The notes under the pieces: generated by a model
Databases searched by the model: none
Seen by the model: the letters and a program-made list of their open reading frames with translations, nothing else
Told to the model about the DNA's origin: nothing
Program-made: the position numbers and the translations under genes
Part shown: one piece after another, positions 36,187-44,092 of the stretch
Position numbering within the stretch: the stretch's first letter is position 1
Layout: each line of letters begins with the position of its first letter
DNA from: Kiritimatiellia bacterium
GTDB lineage: Bacteria > Verrucomicrobiota > Kiritimatiellia > RFP12 > UBA1067
DNA: 64,000 bases
NCBI GenBank assembly: GCA_017403825.1
Contig: JAFRDO010000043.1
Coordinates: 38,399-102,398, forward strand
Direction of reading: 5' to 3'

Positions 36187-37257
36187 CTACACGTCTTGTG
36201 CATCACCGCCAGCACCCTTGCCCATCGAGGCTTTATCACTATCTAAAGAAATTACCCCAACCAACTCTCTTAGCATTGAGTGTTTATCGTCGTCAAAAAT
36301 TCCGCGCACATAGCAATCAAGCAAACGAACACCATCAACATAAAGCACGCTTAATTCACAACACGGCATTATATCTGCAAAAATATCAACCCAAACCTTC
36401 GCAAAAGTAGTTGGCGACAAGCCTCTCTCCGTGTTCGTCGGAATTGAATCTTTGAATGGCCTAGGCAAAACAAATGCATTGTGAACATTCAATTGCCCTT
36501 GTTTTTGGTTGTAGCCTATCAATTTTCCATACGCCAATTGATAAAGGAACTGTTTGTTAACATCGCCCACCCCAGGTTGTCCCGATATTCGCCCTCCTTC
36601 GACCCTCGGGCAATAGTACTTAGCATCCAATATAACGAAATGACAGGCATTGGCTTCTTCATCCCGGTATGTTGCAACGAAATCCGGCTCCAATCGATCA
36701 ACCGTATGTTTTCCAGATGCGTCAACAGAATATCCACGTATGTCTGAGCCACCAGTTTTCCAAACTGGCGCGTCAATATACTCAAGAAGTGTCTTGCCCG
36801 CCTTTTCCATTTCCTTCTTGTCATCAGGATCGCACTTTAATTTCGCATTGGTATCTTCGGGCTTTTTGTTGATTTCATCTCGTAGGACGTCCTTGATAGC
36901 TCGTTCCCAGAGTTCATGAACCCCTGTCATGCCAAAGTACTGAAGGTCTTGCGAATCCTCTCCTTCGTTCCAAACATCCTCAATGACTGCTCGCATCAGT
37001 TTGAGCGTGTATTGCTTCTGCGTCACAAACTGGACTTTCATCTCATCCGATATCTTCGCAAGATAATATTCACTTTTACCCCAATCGAATTCATCCGCAT
37101 CTTCAATTCCATCAAGATCCAAACCTAGCACAGATGCAAGCCCCCACTCCTCGATTTCCTTAAAGCAGGTCCTTAAAAGCTGGGCATGCAATAATGTTAT
37201 AAAGTGTGACTCGTCGATGACAACGGTGAAGTTGTTGAAGAAGTCATAGCCGATCAC
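36187..37257 (-). CDS. LlaJI/McrC-like PD-(D/E)XK restriction nuclease, N-terminus replaced
   Basis: 356 residues. The C-half has a PD-(D/E)XK site: PDFVATY (Asp192) and FVILDAKYY (Asp211, Lys213), followed by GQPGVGDVNKQFLYQLAYGKL, which matches my recollection of the LlaJI-type restriction endonuclease family. Residues 20-150 are helical. The first 15 residues (VIGYDFFNNFTVVID) instead match the C-terminal end of the aspartyl-protease-like protein encoded at 39519-40128. The frame starts with GTG, overlapping the GmrSD stop as GTGA. Probably cuts modified or foreign DNA; its N-terminal specificity region appears lost. Confidence 0.7.
   Translation of the reverse strand: MIGYDFFNNFTVVIDESHFITLLHAQLLRTCFKEIEEWGLASVLGLDLDGIEDADEFDWGKSEYYLAKISDEMKVQFVTQKQYTLKLMRAVIEDVWNEGEDSQDLQYFGMTGVHELWERAIKDVLRDEINKKPEDTNAKLKCDPDDKKEMEKAGKTLLEYIDAPVWKTGGSDIRGYSVDASGKHTVDRLEPDFVATYRDEEANACHFVILDAKYYCPRVEGGRISGQPGVGDVNKQFLYQLAYGKLIGYNQKQGQLNVHNAFVLPRPFKDSIPTNTERGLSPTTFAKVWVDIFADIMPCCELSVLYVDGVRLLDCYVRGIFDDDKHSMLRELVGVISLDSDKASMGKGAGGDAQDV
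37199..37257 (-). repeat. Remnant of the aspartyl-protease gene 3' end inside the nuclease gene
   Basis: About 45 bases, including ACTTCTTCAACAACTTCACC, match the protease gene at 39550-39600 with only a few mismatches, in the same orientation. The similarity stops at the shared VVID codons, marking a recombination joint. Confidence 0.75.
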
Positions 37258-39506
37258 GCCTGTGGAATCTCCTCTATGTCAAATCCAAGCTCACGTGCGC
37301 GAGTTATGAATGCTGGGATGTTACCCCGACCATGATCGCGCCCCCACATCTTGCAAACACCAAATCTGACGCCGCCGAGCTCAAGGGTTTCTGCCGCGTA
37401 ACGGCGTCGCCCCGGCTCACGAGCGGCCTCTTCAAGAGAAGCCAGATATCGCGGATCGTCAACCTTCACTACTACACCCTTCGTCCCCTGAATCCGATCA
37501 GGGAATGCCATGACAACATCCTCATAGCAATGAACATCGGGTCTACGGACATATTTCCGAATGACAGCATCGACCAACTCCTGATGATTGAGCTTACGTT
37601 GCCGATCTCCATCAAGATAATACTTTGTCGTGTCTCTTCTCCGGCGCTCACGATTCTCGTCATTCGCAGCAACACCACCTGCATGACGCTCGCGAGCAGG
37701 GACTTCCCTCAGCAACCGCTCTCTTTGAACTTCTTCTGGCGTAACAGTCAACCCCCATCGATCAACGCAGCGGGATACAAGAAACTCATGGTTACGCCTT
37801 ACGTTTTCCGGGGCCCACTCCGGCTCGTTGAAAACACGCACGAGGAGTTCGCTGGCCACAGCTGCGCCGTCATTCCTCCCTGCGACGTAAAGTGCCCGCT
37901 TCCGATCAAAACTGTAATTCTGAACTTCTGAATTCCGCGCCTGTGGCAATGGTATCAGGTTCCCGAGCTTATGAGTCCATTGACGTCTGCTCTCTTCATC
38001 CCACCATGCACTCCACTGTCTGTTCGCATCATGTTCTTCGCGATCATCAATTGGCGTCTGTGGCAGAACATGTTCAACGGAGAGATCCTCAAATGGGATT
38101 CCGTTGCCCATAGCGCTGACAAACGAATTCACTCTTGAAATCAAATACTTAAGCCTAGGTCCCTTTATGTTCTCATAGACGTCCGAATTCAGCGCGTCGA
38201 CAAATTCAGTCCTCTCGGACACCGTAAGCTCAACCGCTGCGGATACAAACTCCCCCGCTGCCGGTGTCCACCTCGATATCTCATCTATTAGCTTAAGATA
38301 CCGCGATATACGCGTGTTGAGCTTTCGTCCCGTCACGAGATAATAACTCATAAGCCTCTCGTATTTCTTGAGAAACATGTCTGCCGAACGTGCAGGCACA
38401 TGCCTCTTGAGCAAAAGCATCACAACACTTCGCCAATCCGAGAATGACAGCAGATTCAACCACTTGAGTGTTTTGCTGATTGAGCGCACGGCCTCAACGT
38501 CATCTCCAACCGCCTGCGGATACGACTCCCGCATAATGGAACAATATGCCTCACCAAATGGGAAGATGATCCTGTCAAAAATCGGACAAGGGTTGTTTTC
38601 ATCATAAGGAACAACTACATCACCTCTCGATAAAACGTCTCGCATTTCCTCGTACAATGTAACATGTTGTTTTGCACGCGTGTAGATAAAGCGGATATGC
38701 CCAAGCATCTCGTCAAACTCATTTACATTCCCCTTAAGTTCAACGATTGCGTTCTCCAACTGCTCCCAATTGGTCGCATACTGGTTACGAAGACCTTCAT
38801 CGTCGTAGACACGCCCATTCAGCATCCATGACTTTAGCAGATCACTGTTGCGAAGATCCAGACCCGTCGCATTGAGCGTCTGGAACATTCGCAAGGCAAC
38901 GGCCGGATCGTCGGCACACACGACAATCATCAGGCAATGGGAAAGGATAAACGCGACAAAATCTGCGACAGCAGCAGGCTCACCAGCAAAGTCCTCATCA
39001 ATCTGACGTTTCAACCACAAGGCATTCTCAATAATATTTCGCTGCGCCTGATTCTGGGGATTGACTCTACCCTCGGCGTCGTCAAAAATTCGCCCGCCTA
39101 TGACCATGTCCGCAAAAAATGCGCGGTCTTGCAACCTGAGGCTTATTTTCGGACGCACGACCTGTCCAATTAACGGTGTGACGACTTCAGCGCATTCAGG
39201 ATTTTTTGCGCAAAGAGCCGACAACAGGATGCAAAGCGTAGTCAAGCGTTGCTGTCCGTCAACTATCTCCACATTCCTGACTTGCTCGTTCTGTTTTACG
39301 AAAACAGCACTTCCGAGAAAACACCATTTTTCATCCCCAGTTTGAACGGCACTCTGCCAGGTGTCATAGAGTTCCGTATACAACTCTGCGACCTGTTTTT
39401 CTGCCGTCCACGCGTATGGACGCTGATAAGAGGGCACACTAAACAAATCTGCGAAGCGTAACACTTCCTCGAGCGAAGCGTCTCTACCGTTCAACATTCG
39501 GGGCAT
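37254..39506 (-). CDS. GmrSD-family nuclease (DUF262 + DUF1524), type IV restriction
   Basis: 750 residues. The DUF262 half has VPSYQRPYAWT (27-34) and the NTP-related DGQQR motif at 83-87. The DUF1524 HNH half has SVEHVLPQTPIDDREEHD (about 470) and HKLGNLIPLPQARNSEVQN. Family members such as GmrSD and BrxU cut glucosylated or otherwise modified phage DNA using nucleotide-driven control. A further C-terminal domain of about 150 residues (KGVVVKVDDPRYLASLEEAA, then ELGGVRFGVCKMWGRD) is not recognised. Start ATG 39506 has AAAGGAGA. It lies 12 bp after the protease-like gene and overlaps the next nuclease. Confidence 0.88.
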   Translation of the reverse strand: MPRMLNGRDASLEEVLRFADLFSVPSYQRPYAWTAEKQVAELYTELYDTWQSAVQTGDEKWCFLGSAVFVKQNEQVRNVEIVDGQQRLTTLCILLSALCAKNPECAEVVTPLIGQVVRPKISLRLQDRAFFADMVIGGRIFDDAEGRVNPQNQAQRNIIENALWLKRQIDEDFAGEPAAVADFVAFILSHCLMIVVCADDPAVALRMFQTLNATGLDLRNSDLLKSWMLNGRVYDDEGLRNQYATNWEQLENAIVELKGNVNEFDEMLGHIRFIYTRAKQHVTLYEEMRDVLSRGDVVVPYDENNPCPIFDRIIFPFGEAYCSIMRESYPQAVGDDVEAVRSISKTLKWLNLLSFSDWRSVVMLLLKRHVPARSADMFLKKYERLMSYYLVTGRKLNTRISRYLKLIDEISRWTPAAGEFVSAAVELTVSERTEFVDALNSDVYENIKGPRLKYLISRVNSFVSAMGNGIPFEDLSVEHVLPQTPIDDREEHDANRQWSAWWDEESRRQWTHKLGNLIPLPQARNSEVQNYSFDRKRALYVAGRNDGAAVASELLVRVFNEPEWAPENVRRNHEFLVSRCVDRWGLTVTPEEVQRERLLREVPARERHAGGVAANDENRERRRRDTTKYYLDGDRQRKLNHQELVDAVIRKYVRRPDVHCYEDVVMAFPDRIQGTKGVVVKVDDPRYLASLEEAAREPGRRRYAAETLELGGVRFGVCKMWGRDHGRGNIPAFITRARELGFDIEEIPQA

Positions 39507-39518
39507 TGGAGTCTCCTT

Positions 39519-40128
39519 TCAGTTTTTTACGAATGTCATCTTGCCGCCGAGGCGGTCGATGACGACGGTGAAGTTGTTGAAGAAGTCGAAGCCAATTACG
39601 CCTTCGGGGGGGAACGGCGCAGCAATCCAGTCTCGCCTTGTTGTCGCTGGCGTCTCCGCAAAGGATCTCGAACGGATGGCCCGCGAACTCGCACGGGACA
39701 CGGCGCATGGGCGCCGTCCAAGGCCTGCCGTCAAAAGAGCACTCGTCGGCGATACCCGCCGAAGGAAAGTCCGTCGAGAGGTTATGTACATACGAGAACG
39801 CCGCGCCGGAGTCAATGTAGTACTTACCCTCGACGCCGCCGACCGTCATCTTGACCAGCCACCGCAAGTTACGCACCTCAAGCGGAACGGTCTCTCCACA
39901 TTCCAGCGGGATCGGTTCATCGGATGTCGTGATCTCGCAGTTTGAGTAATCAAACTTCGTGTAACGCCTCAGCGATTGAACGCCCGCCACGTGCAGTCCC
40001 GGAATTCCGAAGAACTGTTGAACCCTAGAATCAAGCGATCCAACCGCATAGGGGTACCCAGTGTCTATGACACACTTCTTCCCATCGAGTTCAACGACCG
40101 GGACTTTTCTGATCCGTTCAAACTTCAT
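39519..40128 (-). CDS. Aspartyl-protease-like protein with two D-T/S-G motifs, frameshifted at a C7 run
   Basis: About 202 residues once a single-base slip at 39606-39612 is corrected. Two retropepsin-type motifs: CVIDTGYPYAVG (Asp22) and YYIDSGAAFSYVH (Asp106), each after a GK/YY strand, with hydrophobic LDCCAVPPEGVIGFDFFNNF near the end. Both lobes of an aspartic protease would thus lie in one chain. As written, the reading frame leaves the conserved C-terminus at CCCCCCC; six C restore it. The ATG has GGAG eight bases upstream. No signal peptide, so it appears cytoplasmic. The substrate is unknown; its place ahead of two nucleases suggests a defence or regulatory role (inference). Confidence 0.65.
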
Positions 40129-40173
40129 TTGACATACTCCGTTACCACCTTAAACGACACCGAAAACAGAGTC

Positions 40174-40344
40174 TTACTTCTCGTGCTTGCCGGTGGGGCT
40201 ATGGATGCAGGTGGCGCCGGTGGCGGTGGAGCCGCACCAGATGCACTTGTTCGCATCGGGGCCGTGACGGTGCTTGCGCGGCGGCGAATGGATGCAAGTC
40301 GAACCGTAGGCCGTAGATCCGCAGTATCTGCATTTTGTACTCAA
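40174..40344 (-). CDS. Small tandem zinc-ribbon protein
   Basis: 56 residues from a TTG start at 40342-40344 placed five bases after AAAGGAGG; an ATG eight codons upstream would overlap the -10 box. It contains two copies of a 24-28-residue unit: CRYCGSTAYGSTCIHSPPRKH and CIWCGSTATGATCIHSPTGKH (key residues C-x2-C, C, H, H). Each unit could hold one zinc. Not recognised as a named family. It is the first gene after a clear promoter and leads the run into the protease, GmrSD and RecCBD2 genes. Confidence 0.65.
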   Translation of the reverse strand: MSTKCRYCGSTAYGSTCIHSPPRKHRHGPDANKCIWCGSTATGATCIHSPTGKHEK

Positions 40345-40366
40345 GCGTTCCTCCTTTGACAATGAC

Positions 40367-40372
40367 ATTATA
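40367..40372 (-). promoter_or_regulatory. Promoter in front of the zinc-ribbon/defence run
   Basis: TTGATATAATG on the minus strand, an extended -10 like those of recC and cinA, 23 bases before the TTG start. No other strong promoter was seen until recD2 ends at 26134. Confidence 0.55.
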
Positions 40373-40417
40373 TCAAAACGACACCCCCTGTTGGGGAAAT
40401 TTGGAAAGGGGGGCGGC

Positions 40418-40930
40418 TCAGTTCGGGCCAGCATTTTCAAGCATTCCCTGCAGTACTTCTGTCAGGAAATGCCGCGTACGCTCCTGGATGCCGACAGCCT
40501 TGCTCTCGCGCGGGCCGGCCACGTTGAGGACAAACGGCACAGGATGTTCGATGGCGAAGAACTGCGCAAGCCACCTCTGAACCTTGCCGACAGCGTCGGG
40601 CTCGCCGAGCGACACCACGAAATGCGACCGCATCGTCTCCTCGCAGAAGAACCGCGTCTTCAGCGTGCCGCCCGAAAGCGGATAGGTGTTCGTGACGATC
40701 AGCGTCGCGTGGGAATCGACCACGTTGCGGCGCGTCCGCCCCAGGTAGTTCGCGCTCGCGTGCTCCTGCATGTTCGCGCGATACAGAGGCGGGATTGTCC
40801 CGTCCTCCGACCGCCAGCCCTTCGGTGCCCATCCGCCCCACGCGAGCCCCATATCCATGGCGGCCTGCAATCCGCCGCGATCCACCCCGGTCTGCCCGCC
40901 GGAGACAATTTTGATTTCGTTCTTTTGCAT
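40418..40930 (-). CDS. Putative molybdenum-carrier / SLOG-like Rossmann protein
   Basis: 170 residues. The N-terminus KIVSGGQTGVDRGGLQAAMDMG, followed by GGWAPKGWRSEDGTIPPLY and RTRRNVVDSHATLIV, matches the putative molybdenum carrier (YpsA-like, LOG/SLOG-type) fold, in which the GGQTGVDR loop binds a nucleotide or cofactor. SLOG proteins are known in nucleotide-signal defence, but this branch is also found alone. It stands between the zinc-ribbon gene and a hypothetical gene, all on the minus strand; no catalytic partner is adjacent. Confidence 0.75.
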   Translation of the reverse strand: MQKNEIKIVSGGQTGVDRGGLQAAMDMGLAWGGWAPKGWRSEDGTIPPLYRANMQEHASANYLGRTRRNVVDSHATLIVTNTYPLSGGTLKTRFFCEETMRSHFVVSLGEPDAVGKVQRWLAQFFAIEHPVPFVLNVAGPRESKAVGIQERTRHFLTEVLQGMLENAGPN

Positions 40931-40939
40931 AAGTTTCTG

Positions 40940-40964
40940 GTCTCGAGTTCCGGGTCTCTAGTTG
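40940..40964. repeat. Two short direct repeats GGTCTC(G/T)AGTT
   Basis: Copies at 40940-40950 and 40954-40964 differ at one of 11 bases and lie just upstream of the SLOG-like gene. Similar GTCTCGAGTT tandems occur as dispersed intergenic repeats in other genomes; only these two are seen here. Confidence 0.4.
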
Positions 40965-41019
40965 CCTTTCGTCCTTCCATCATTCTTTGTTTCAAGAATC
41001 TGCTTGGTTTTACTCCACA

Positions 41020-41655
41020 TCAATTACTCCTTTTGCATTTGTCATTACAAGTACCTCCTTTGTTCAGCGTTGATTCCTCCGCAAACGCCCCAAACCTAAT
41101 CACATACCTGGTCTTCTCGCGCATTGCGGCCGGATGACGTTTTTCTAAGCATTTGATAATTTCCGAGACCTTCGGCTCCTGCACGCGCGGAAGGTCATCC
41201 ATCCCCTCCGTAATAATCGGGTTCGTCTCCACCAGATGGCCATCTACAATCTTATAGTCTATCCAAAACCTGGTCGAAGTACGCCAGGCCGTGGATTCCC
41301 AGACGTCAACGTCCTTGTGAAATTCAGCCGTTTTCGCTTCAACGTACGGGACACACCATTTAAAGAAATCTGTCACGCCATCATAACACCACGATGTGGG
41401 ATGGGGACCTCCCGATCCCTGATAGGACATCAAATAGCCTTTTGCGCTGGGGTCGTCCTTGTTCGGCTTGGCGCATCCAGGTTCCGCTATCCACATGTCG
41501 TTGAGCCCACGAAGCGCATAGGTAAAGACGTGTTTGGGTGTCTTGATTAATTTGACTACTTCGGGGTCTGGTTTGTAGTCCCTGATGAAATCTCGGACAA
41601 ACCGCTTGCTGTCCATGATGCGAACCGTAGCCCACGTAGAAACTCCACAACTCAT
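41020..41655 (-). CDS. Hypothetical protein
   Basis: 211 residues from ATG 41655, with AAAGGAGAAG upstream. Not recognised. The N-terminal third is helical (KRFVRDFIRDYKPDPEVVKLI). The middle is rich in aromatic residues and glycine (YQGSGGPHPTSWCYDGVTDFFKWCVPY) and WESTAWRTSTRFWIDYKIVDG suggests a beta sandwich. It ends with cysteine-lysine residues (CNDKCKRS). No membrane span. It has its own -10 box and is followed by the SLOG-like gene 89 bp downstream. Confidence 0.6.
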   Translation of the reverse strand: MSCGVSTWATVRIMDSKRFVRDFIRDYKPDPEVVKLIKTPKHVFTYALRGLNDMWIAEPGCAKPNKDDPSAKGYLMSYQGSGGPHPTSWCYDGVTDFFKWCVPYVEAKTAEFHKDVDVWESTAWRTSTRFWIDYKIVDGHLVETNPIITEGMDDLPRVQEPKVSEIIKCLEKRHPAAMREKTRYVIRFGAFAEESTLNKGGTCNDKCKRSN

Positions 41656-41714
41656 TTTTCTTCTCCTTTCACACAATCAGTCCCGCGAGACCCCCTCGCG
41701 CCGCGAACACAACT

Positions 41715-41720
41715 ATTGTA
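41715..41720 (-). promoter_or_regulatory. -10 box of the hypothetical gene at 41655
   Basis: TGGTACAATAG on the minus strand, about 60 bases upstream of the ATG, with TTACGA 17 bp further up as a weak -35. Confidence 0.5.
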
Positions 41721-41786
41721 CCACACGACCAGCCAATTCGTAAGGGGGGTCGGCAAAAGTTTTTGAAAACTCTTCGCCCCTGGGGC

Positions 41787-42058
41787 AACGGGCGTCAACA
41801 CTTCGTGCAGCTCGCTACGGATCGTTGCCCCACCGCCGGTAGGGCGCTGACTCCGTATCCCCCGAGCCGTAGGCGAGCGCTGAATGCATATCCCCGAACG
41901 AGCGAAGCGAGCATTGCGAAGCAATGTCGCTAGAGGGGTGTTCAATGCGGAGTGCCGCGCCGCATCTGATATCCCACGGTAGAGTCACGCGTCCCACGTG
42001 ACCGCTCACCAATCACTCTCCTTCAACCTCTCCCACGGGCACTTGTCCGCAAACCACC
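41787..42058 (+). repeat. Left flank repeat of the DUF234 ATPase
   Basis: Several blocks match 43656-43882 in the same order and orientation: CGCTACGGAT, a GTATCCCCGAGC block, GCGAAGCGAG, ATTGCGAAGCAATGTCGCTA, TGCCGCGCCGCA and CTCTCCTTCAACCTC followed by CCACGGGCAC. They are separated by indels, so these are old direct repeats of about 230-270 bp bracketing the ATPase gene. Confidence 0.75.
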
Positions 42059-42083
42059 GAAAGGATTCCAAAACATCACTCAT
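42006..42083 (-). pseudogene. FADKCDW-repeat protein relic (25 codons)
   Basis: An ATG-started frame ends with FADKCPWERLKESDW and a stop. The motif is the repeat unit of the protein at 61325-62248 and recurs at 43827-44090. Only the last repeat survives, so this is a gene remnant or a minimal peptide. Confidence 0.6.
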
Positions 42084-42101
42084 AACGCCCACTCAAGTGT
42101 C

Positions 42102-42149
42102 GAAAACTTTCCAAACCAGGCTGTAAAAAGGCATGTTTGGAAAAGTTTC
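42102..42149. repeat. Imperfect inverted repeat upstream of the ATPase promoter
   Basis: GAAAACTTTCCAAAC (42102-42116) and GTTTGGAAAAGTTTC (42135-42149) pair with two mismatches around an 18-base loop, ending 20 bases before the -35 box. It may be a terminator-like barrier or a regulator site. Confidence 0.5.
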
Positions 42150-42169
42150 AGAACATTCAAATTCCATAG

Positions 42170-42199
42170 TTGACAATATGCACATATTAGTGCTATAAT
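42170..42199 (+). promoter_or_regulatory. Consensus promoter of the ATPase gene
   Basis: Perfect TTGACA (42170-42175) and TATAAT (42194-42199) with an 18-bp spacer. The spacer holds the small palindrome ATATG-CA-CATAT, a possible operator. The ATG follows 23 bases after the -10, with GGAGGTG as ribosome site. Confidence 0.85.
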
Positions 42200-42222
42200 T
42201 CTCGCGCTTTTTTGGAGGTGTC

Positions 42223-43638
42223 ATGGTTGGCAGAAGAAAAGAGATTGAAGAGTTGATGAAAAGCTACGATTCTTCTGAATCGGAGTTTGTGGCAGTTTAC
42301 GGACGCCGTCGCGTCGGAAAAACGTTTCTGATTCGTAACGTCTTTTCCGGAAAGTTCGCGTTCCAACATTCAGGACTTGCCAAAGGCGGGATGAAAAAGC
42401 AGCTCCGTCTGTTCGTCAGCTCCTTGAGGGAATTCGGAAGGACGCCCAGTCGTTCCCTTACTGACTGGATGGACGCATTTGATGAACTCAAAGAAGTCGT
42501 CCGGGCAAGTGACCTCCCGAAGAAAGTCGTATTCATTGATGAAATGCCTTGGCTTGACACTCCTCGATCAGATTTCATAACCGCCTTGGAATCATTCTGG
42601 AACGGTTGGGCCTCCGCACGTAACGATGTCTTGTTGATCGTCTGCGGTTCGGCGGCTAGCTGGATCGTCAAGAAACTCTTCAAGAACAAAGGCGGGCTGC
42701 ACAATCGGGTCACACGGCGCATACATCTTCAGCCATTTACGCTTGCAGAATGCCAAGAGTATGTTCGAGAGCGCGGCCTTTCGATGTCAAAAAAGGATAT
42801 CGCGGAATGCTACATGGCGCTCGGCGGCATACCATTTTACTGGAGCCACCTTGAAAAGGGAGATAGTCTTCCCCAGAACTTTGATCGGATGTTCTTCGCC
42901 GACGGCGCACCCCTAAAGGGCGAATTCGCCGAATTGTATTCGTCGCTCTTCAGGAAAACCAAGCTTCATTTGAAAGTTGTCGAAACGCTGGGGAAGAAAA
43001 AAATCGGAATGACACGTGAAGAGTTGTTGACATACGTCAAGATCGCCAGCAGCGGTTCACTTTCCCAATGCCTTGAAGCGCTGGAAGAATGTGGATTCAT
43101 CAGAAAATACAAAGTCATCGGCACAAAGAAGAAGTTTGTCTATCAGCTACTTGACTGCTTCACGCTGTTTCACTTCCAGTTCCTGTGCGAGATGGACGGC
43201 AAGGACGAACATTGGTGGTCGCGAACAAACACCTCGCCCATCCAGTCCAATTGGCGAGGTCTGGCGTTTGAGCGACTATGCCTCCTGCATGTTCCGCAGA
43301 TCAAGGCCGCGCTTGGTATTTCCGGCGTGCTGACGAACGTATATTCATGGTGCCATGCGGCGGATTCGGTGTATCCGACAGGAGCGCAAATCGACCTGCT
43401 GCTGGATCGCGCCGACAATGTCATCAACCTGTGCGAGATGAAGTACACGTCCGGACCCTACACGATAGACAAAGCGGTCGAAACCATGCTTGAAACGAAA
43501 GTCGAGACGTTCAGGGTTCTTTCCAAGACGCAAAAAGCCCTACATCTGACGTTCGTCACCTCTCGTGGCCTTGTTCACAACTCATACTGGAACACCGTCC
43601 AATCTGAAGTGACGCTTGACGACCTTTTTAAGGAATAA
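42223..43638 (+). CDS. AAA ATPase with DUF234-type C-terminal nuclease-like domain
   Basis: 471 residues. Walker A VYGRRRVGKTFLIRNVF (about 27-43) and Walker B VVFIDEMPWLD, with sensor VLLIVCGSAASWI. A winged helix lies at about 255-310. The C-terminal DUF234 region has AQIDLLLDRADNVINLCEMKY, a PD-(D/E)XK-like arrangement (Asp, then Glu-x-Lys). This family is widespread, often multicopy in gut bacteria and archaea, and mostly uncharacterised; toxin, defence and mobile roles have been suggested. The only plus-strand gene between 26 and 64 kb, with its own consensus promoter, bracketed by direct repeats. Confidence 0.85.
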   Translation: MVGRRKEIEELMKSYDSSESEFVAVYGRRRVGKTFLIRNVFSGKFAFQHSGLAKGGMKKQLRLFVSSLREFGRTPSRSLTDWMDAFDELKEVVRASDLPKKVVFIDEMPWLDTPRSDFITALESFWNGWASARNDVLLIVCGSAASWIVKKLFKNKGGLHNRVTRRIHLQPFTLAECQEYVRERGLSMSKKDIAECYMALGGIPFYWSHLEKGDSLPQNFDRMFFADGAPLKGEFAELYSSLFRKTKLHLKVVETLGKKKIGMTREELLTYVKIASSGSLSQCLEALEECGFIRKYKVIGTKKKFVYQLLDCFTLFHFQFLCEMDGKDEHWWSRTNTSPIQSNWRGLAFERLCLLHVPQIKAALGISGVLTNVYSWCHAADSVYPTGAQIDLLLDRADNVINLCEMKYTSGPYTIDKAVETMLETKVETFRVLSKTQKALHLTFVTSRGLVHNSYWNTVQSEVTLDDLFKE

Positions 43639-43655
43639 CAACGGCCCTGCCGGGA

Positions 43656-43882
43656 CTACGGGCGTCCATCCTTCGCGCTACGCGCTACGGATGACAGGCT
43701 CGCCTGTTGTCTCGCCGCCTATGCCCCGCGAGCTGCGACCACTTTGCGAGCAGCGCGCGGACCCCGTATCCCCGAGCGAAGCGAGGATTGCGAAGCAATG
43801 TCGCTAGAGAGGTGCCGCGCCGCACACCAATCGCTCTCCTTCAACCTCTTCCACGGGCACGTGTCCGCGAACTGCGGCTGCC
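43656..43882 (+). repeat. Right flank repeat of the DUF234 ATPase
   Basis: Counterpart of 41787-42058 in direct orientation. The pair could allow loss of the ATPase gene by recombination, or could mark an insertion with duplicated target. Confidence 0.75.
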
Positions 43883-44090
43883 CCGAAAGCAGCTCGACCC
43901 AGAACGAAGGCTCCTTGGACTCCAGAAATAACGAGTATGCTTCCATCCTTTGAGGATGCCGTGCGAAGAACCGCCCACAGTCTCGATCCGTCAGTTCTGT
44001 GGAACCCTTGAATCGAAACTCAGGTCACGCATCAATGAGGTCTGCCCATTGATCGCCATTCAACTTCTTCCGGTTCGTCCGTCCTCTTGA
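43827..44090 (-). pseudogene. FADKCDW-repeat protein, broken
   Basis: Starting just after the truncated GmrSD gene, the minus strand reads KKLNGDQWADLIDA, a TGA stop, then PEFRFKGSTELTDRDCGRFF, FWVELLSGQPQFADTCPWKRL and KESDW in one frame. These are the W-x2-LL / P-x-FA-x2-C-x-W repeats seen intact at 61325-62248. The single stop and absence of a start make it a decayed gene. The sequence after KESDW belongs to the flanking repeat. Confidence 0.7.
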
Positions 44091-44092
44091 CG

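Larger units (their letters stand above)
41656..42222. other. Spacer with direct-repeat copy, gene relic, hairpin and promoter
   Basis: There is no full gene here. From left to right: the promoter of the preceding minus-strand gene, the left copy of a repeat region that reappears at 43656-43882, a 25-codon relic of a FADKCDW-type repeat protein, an imperfect inverted repeat and a strong plus-strand promoter. Each is listed separately. Confidence 0.7.
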
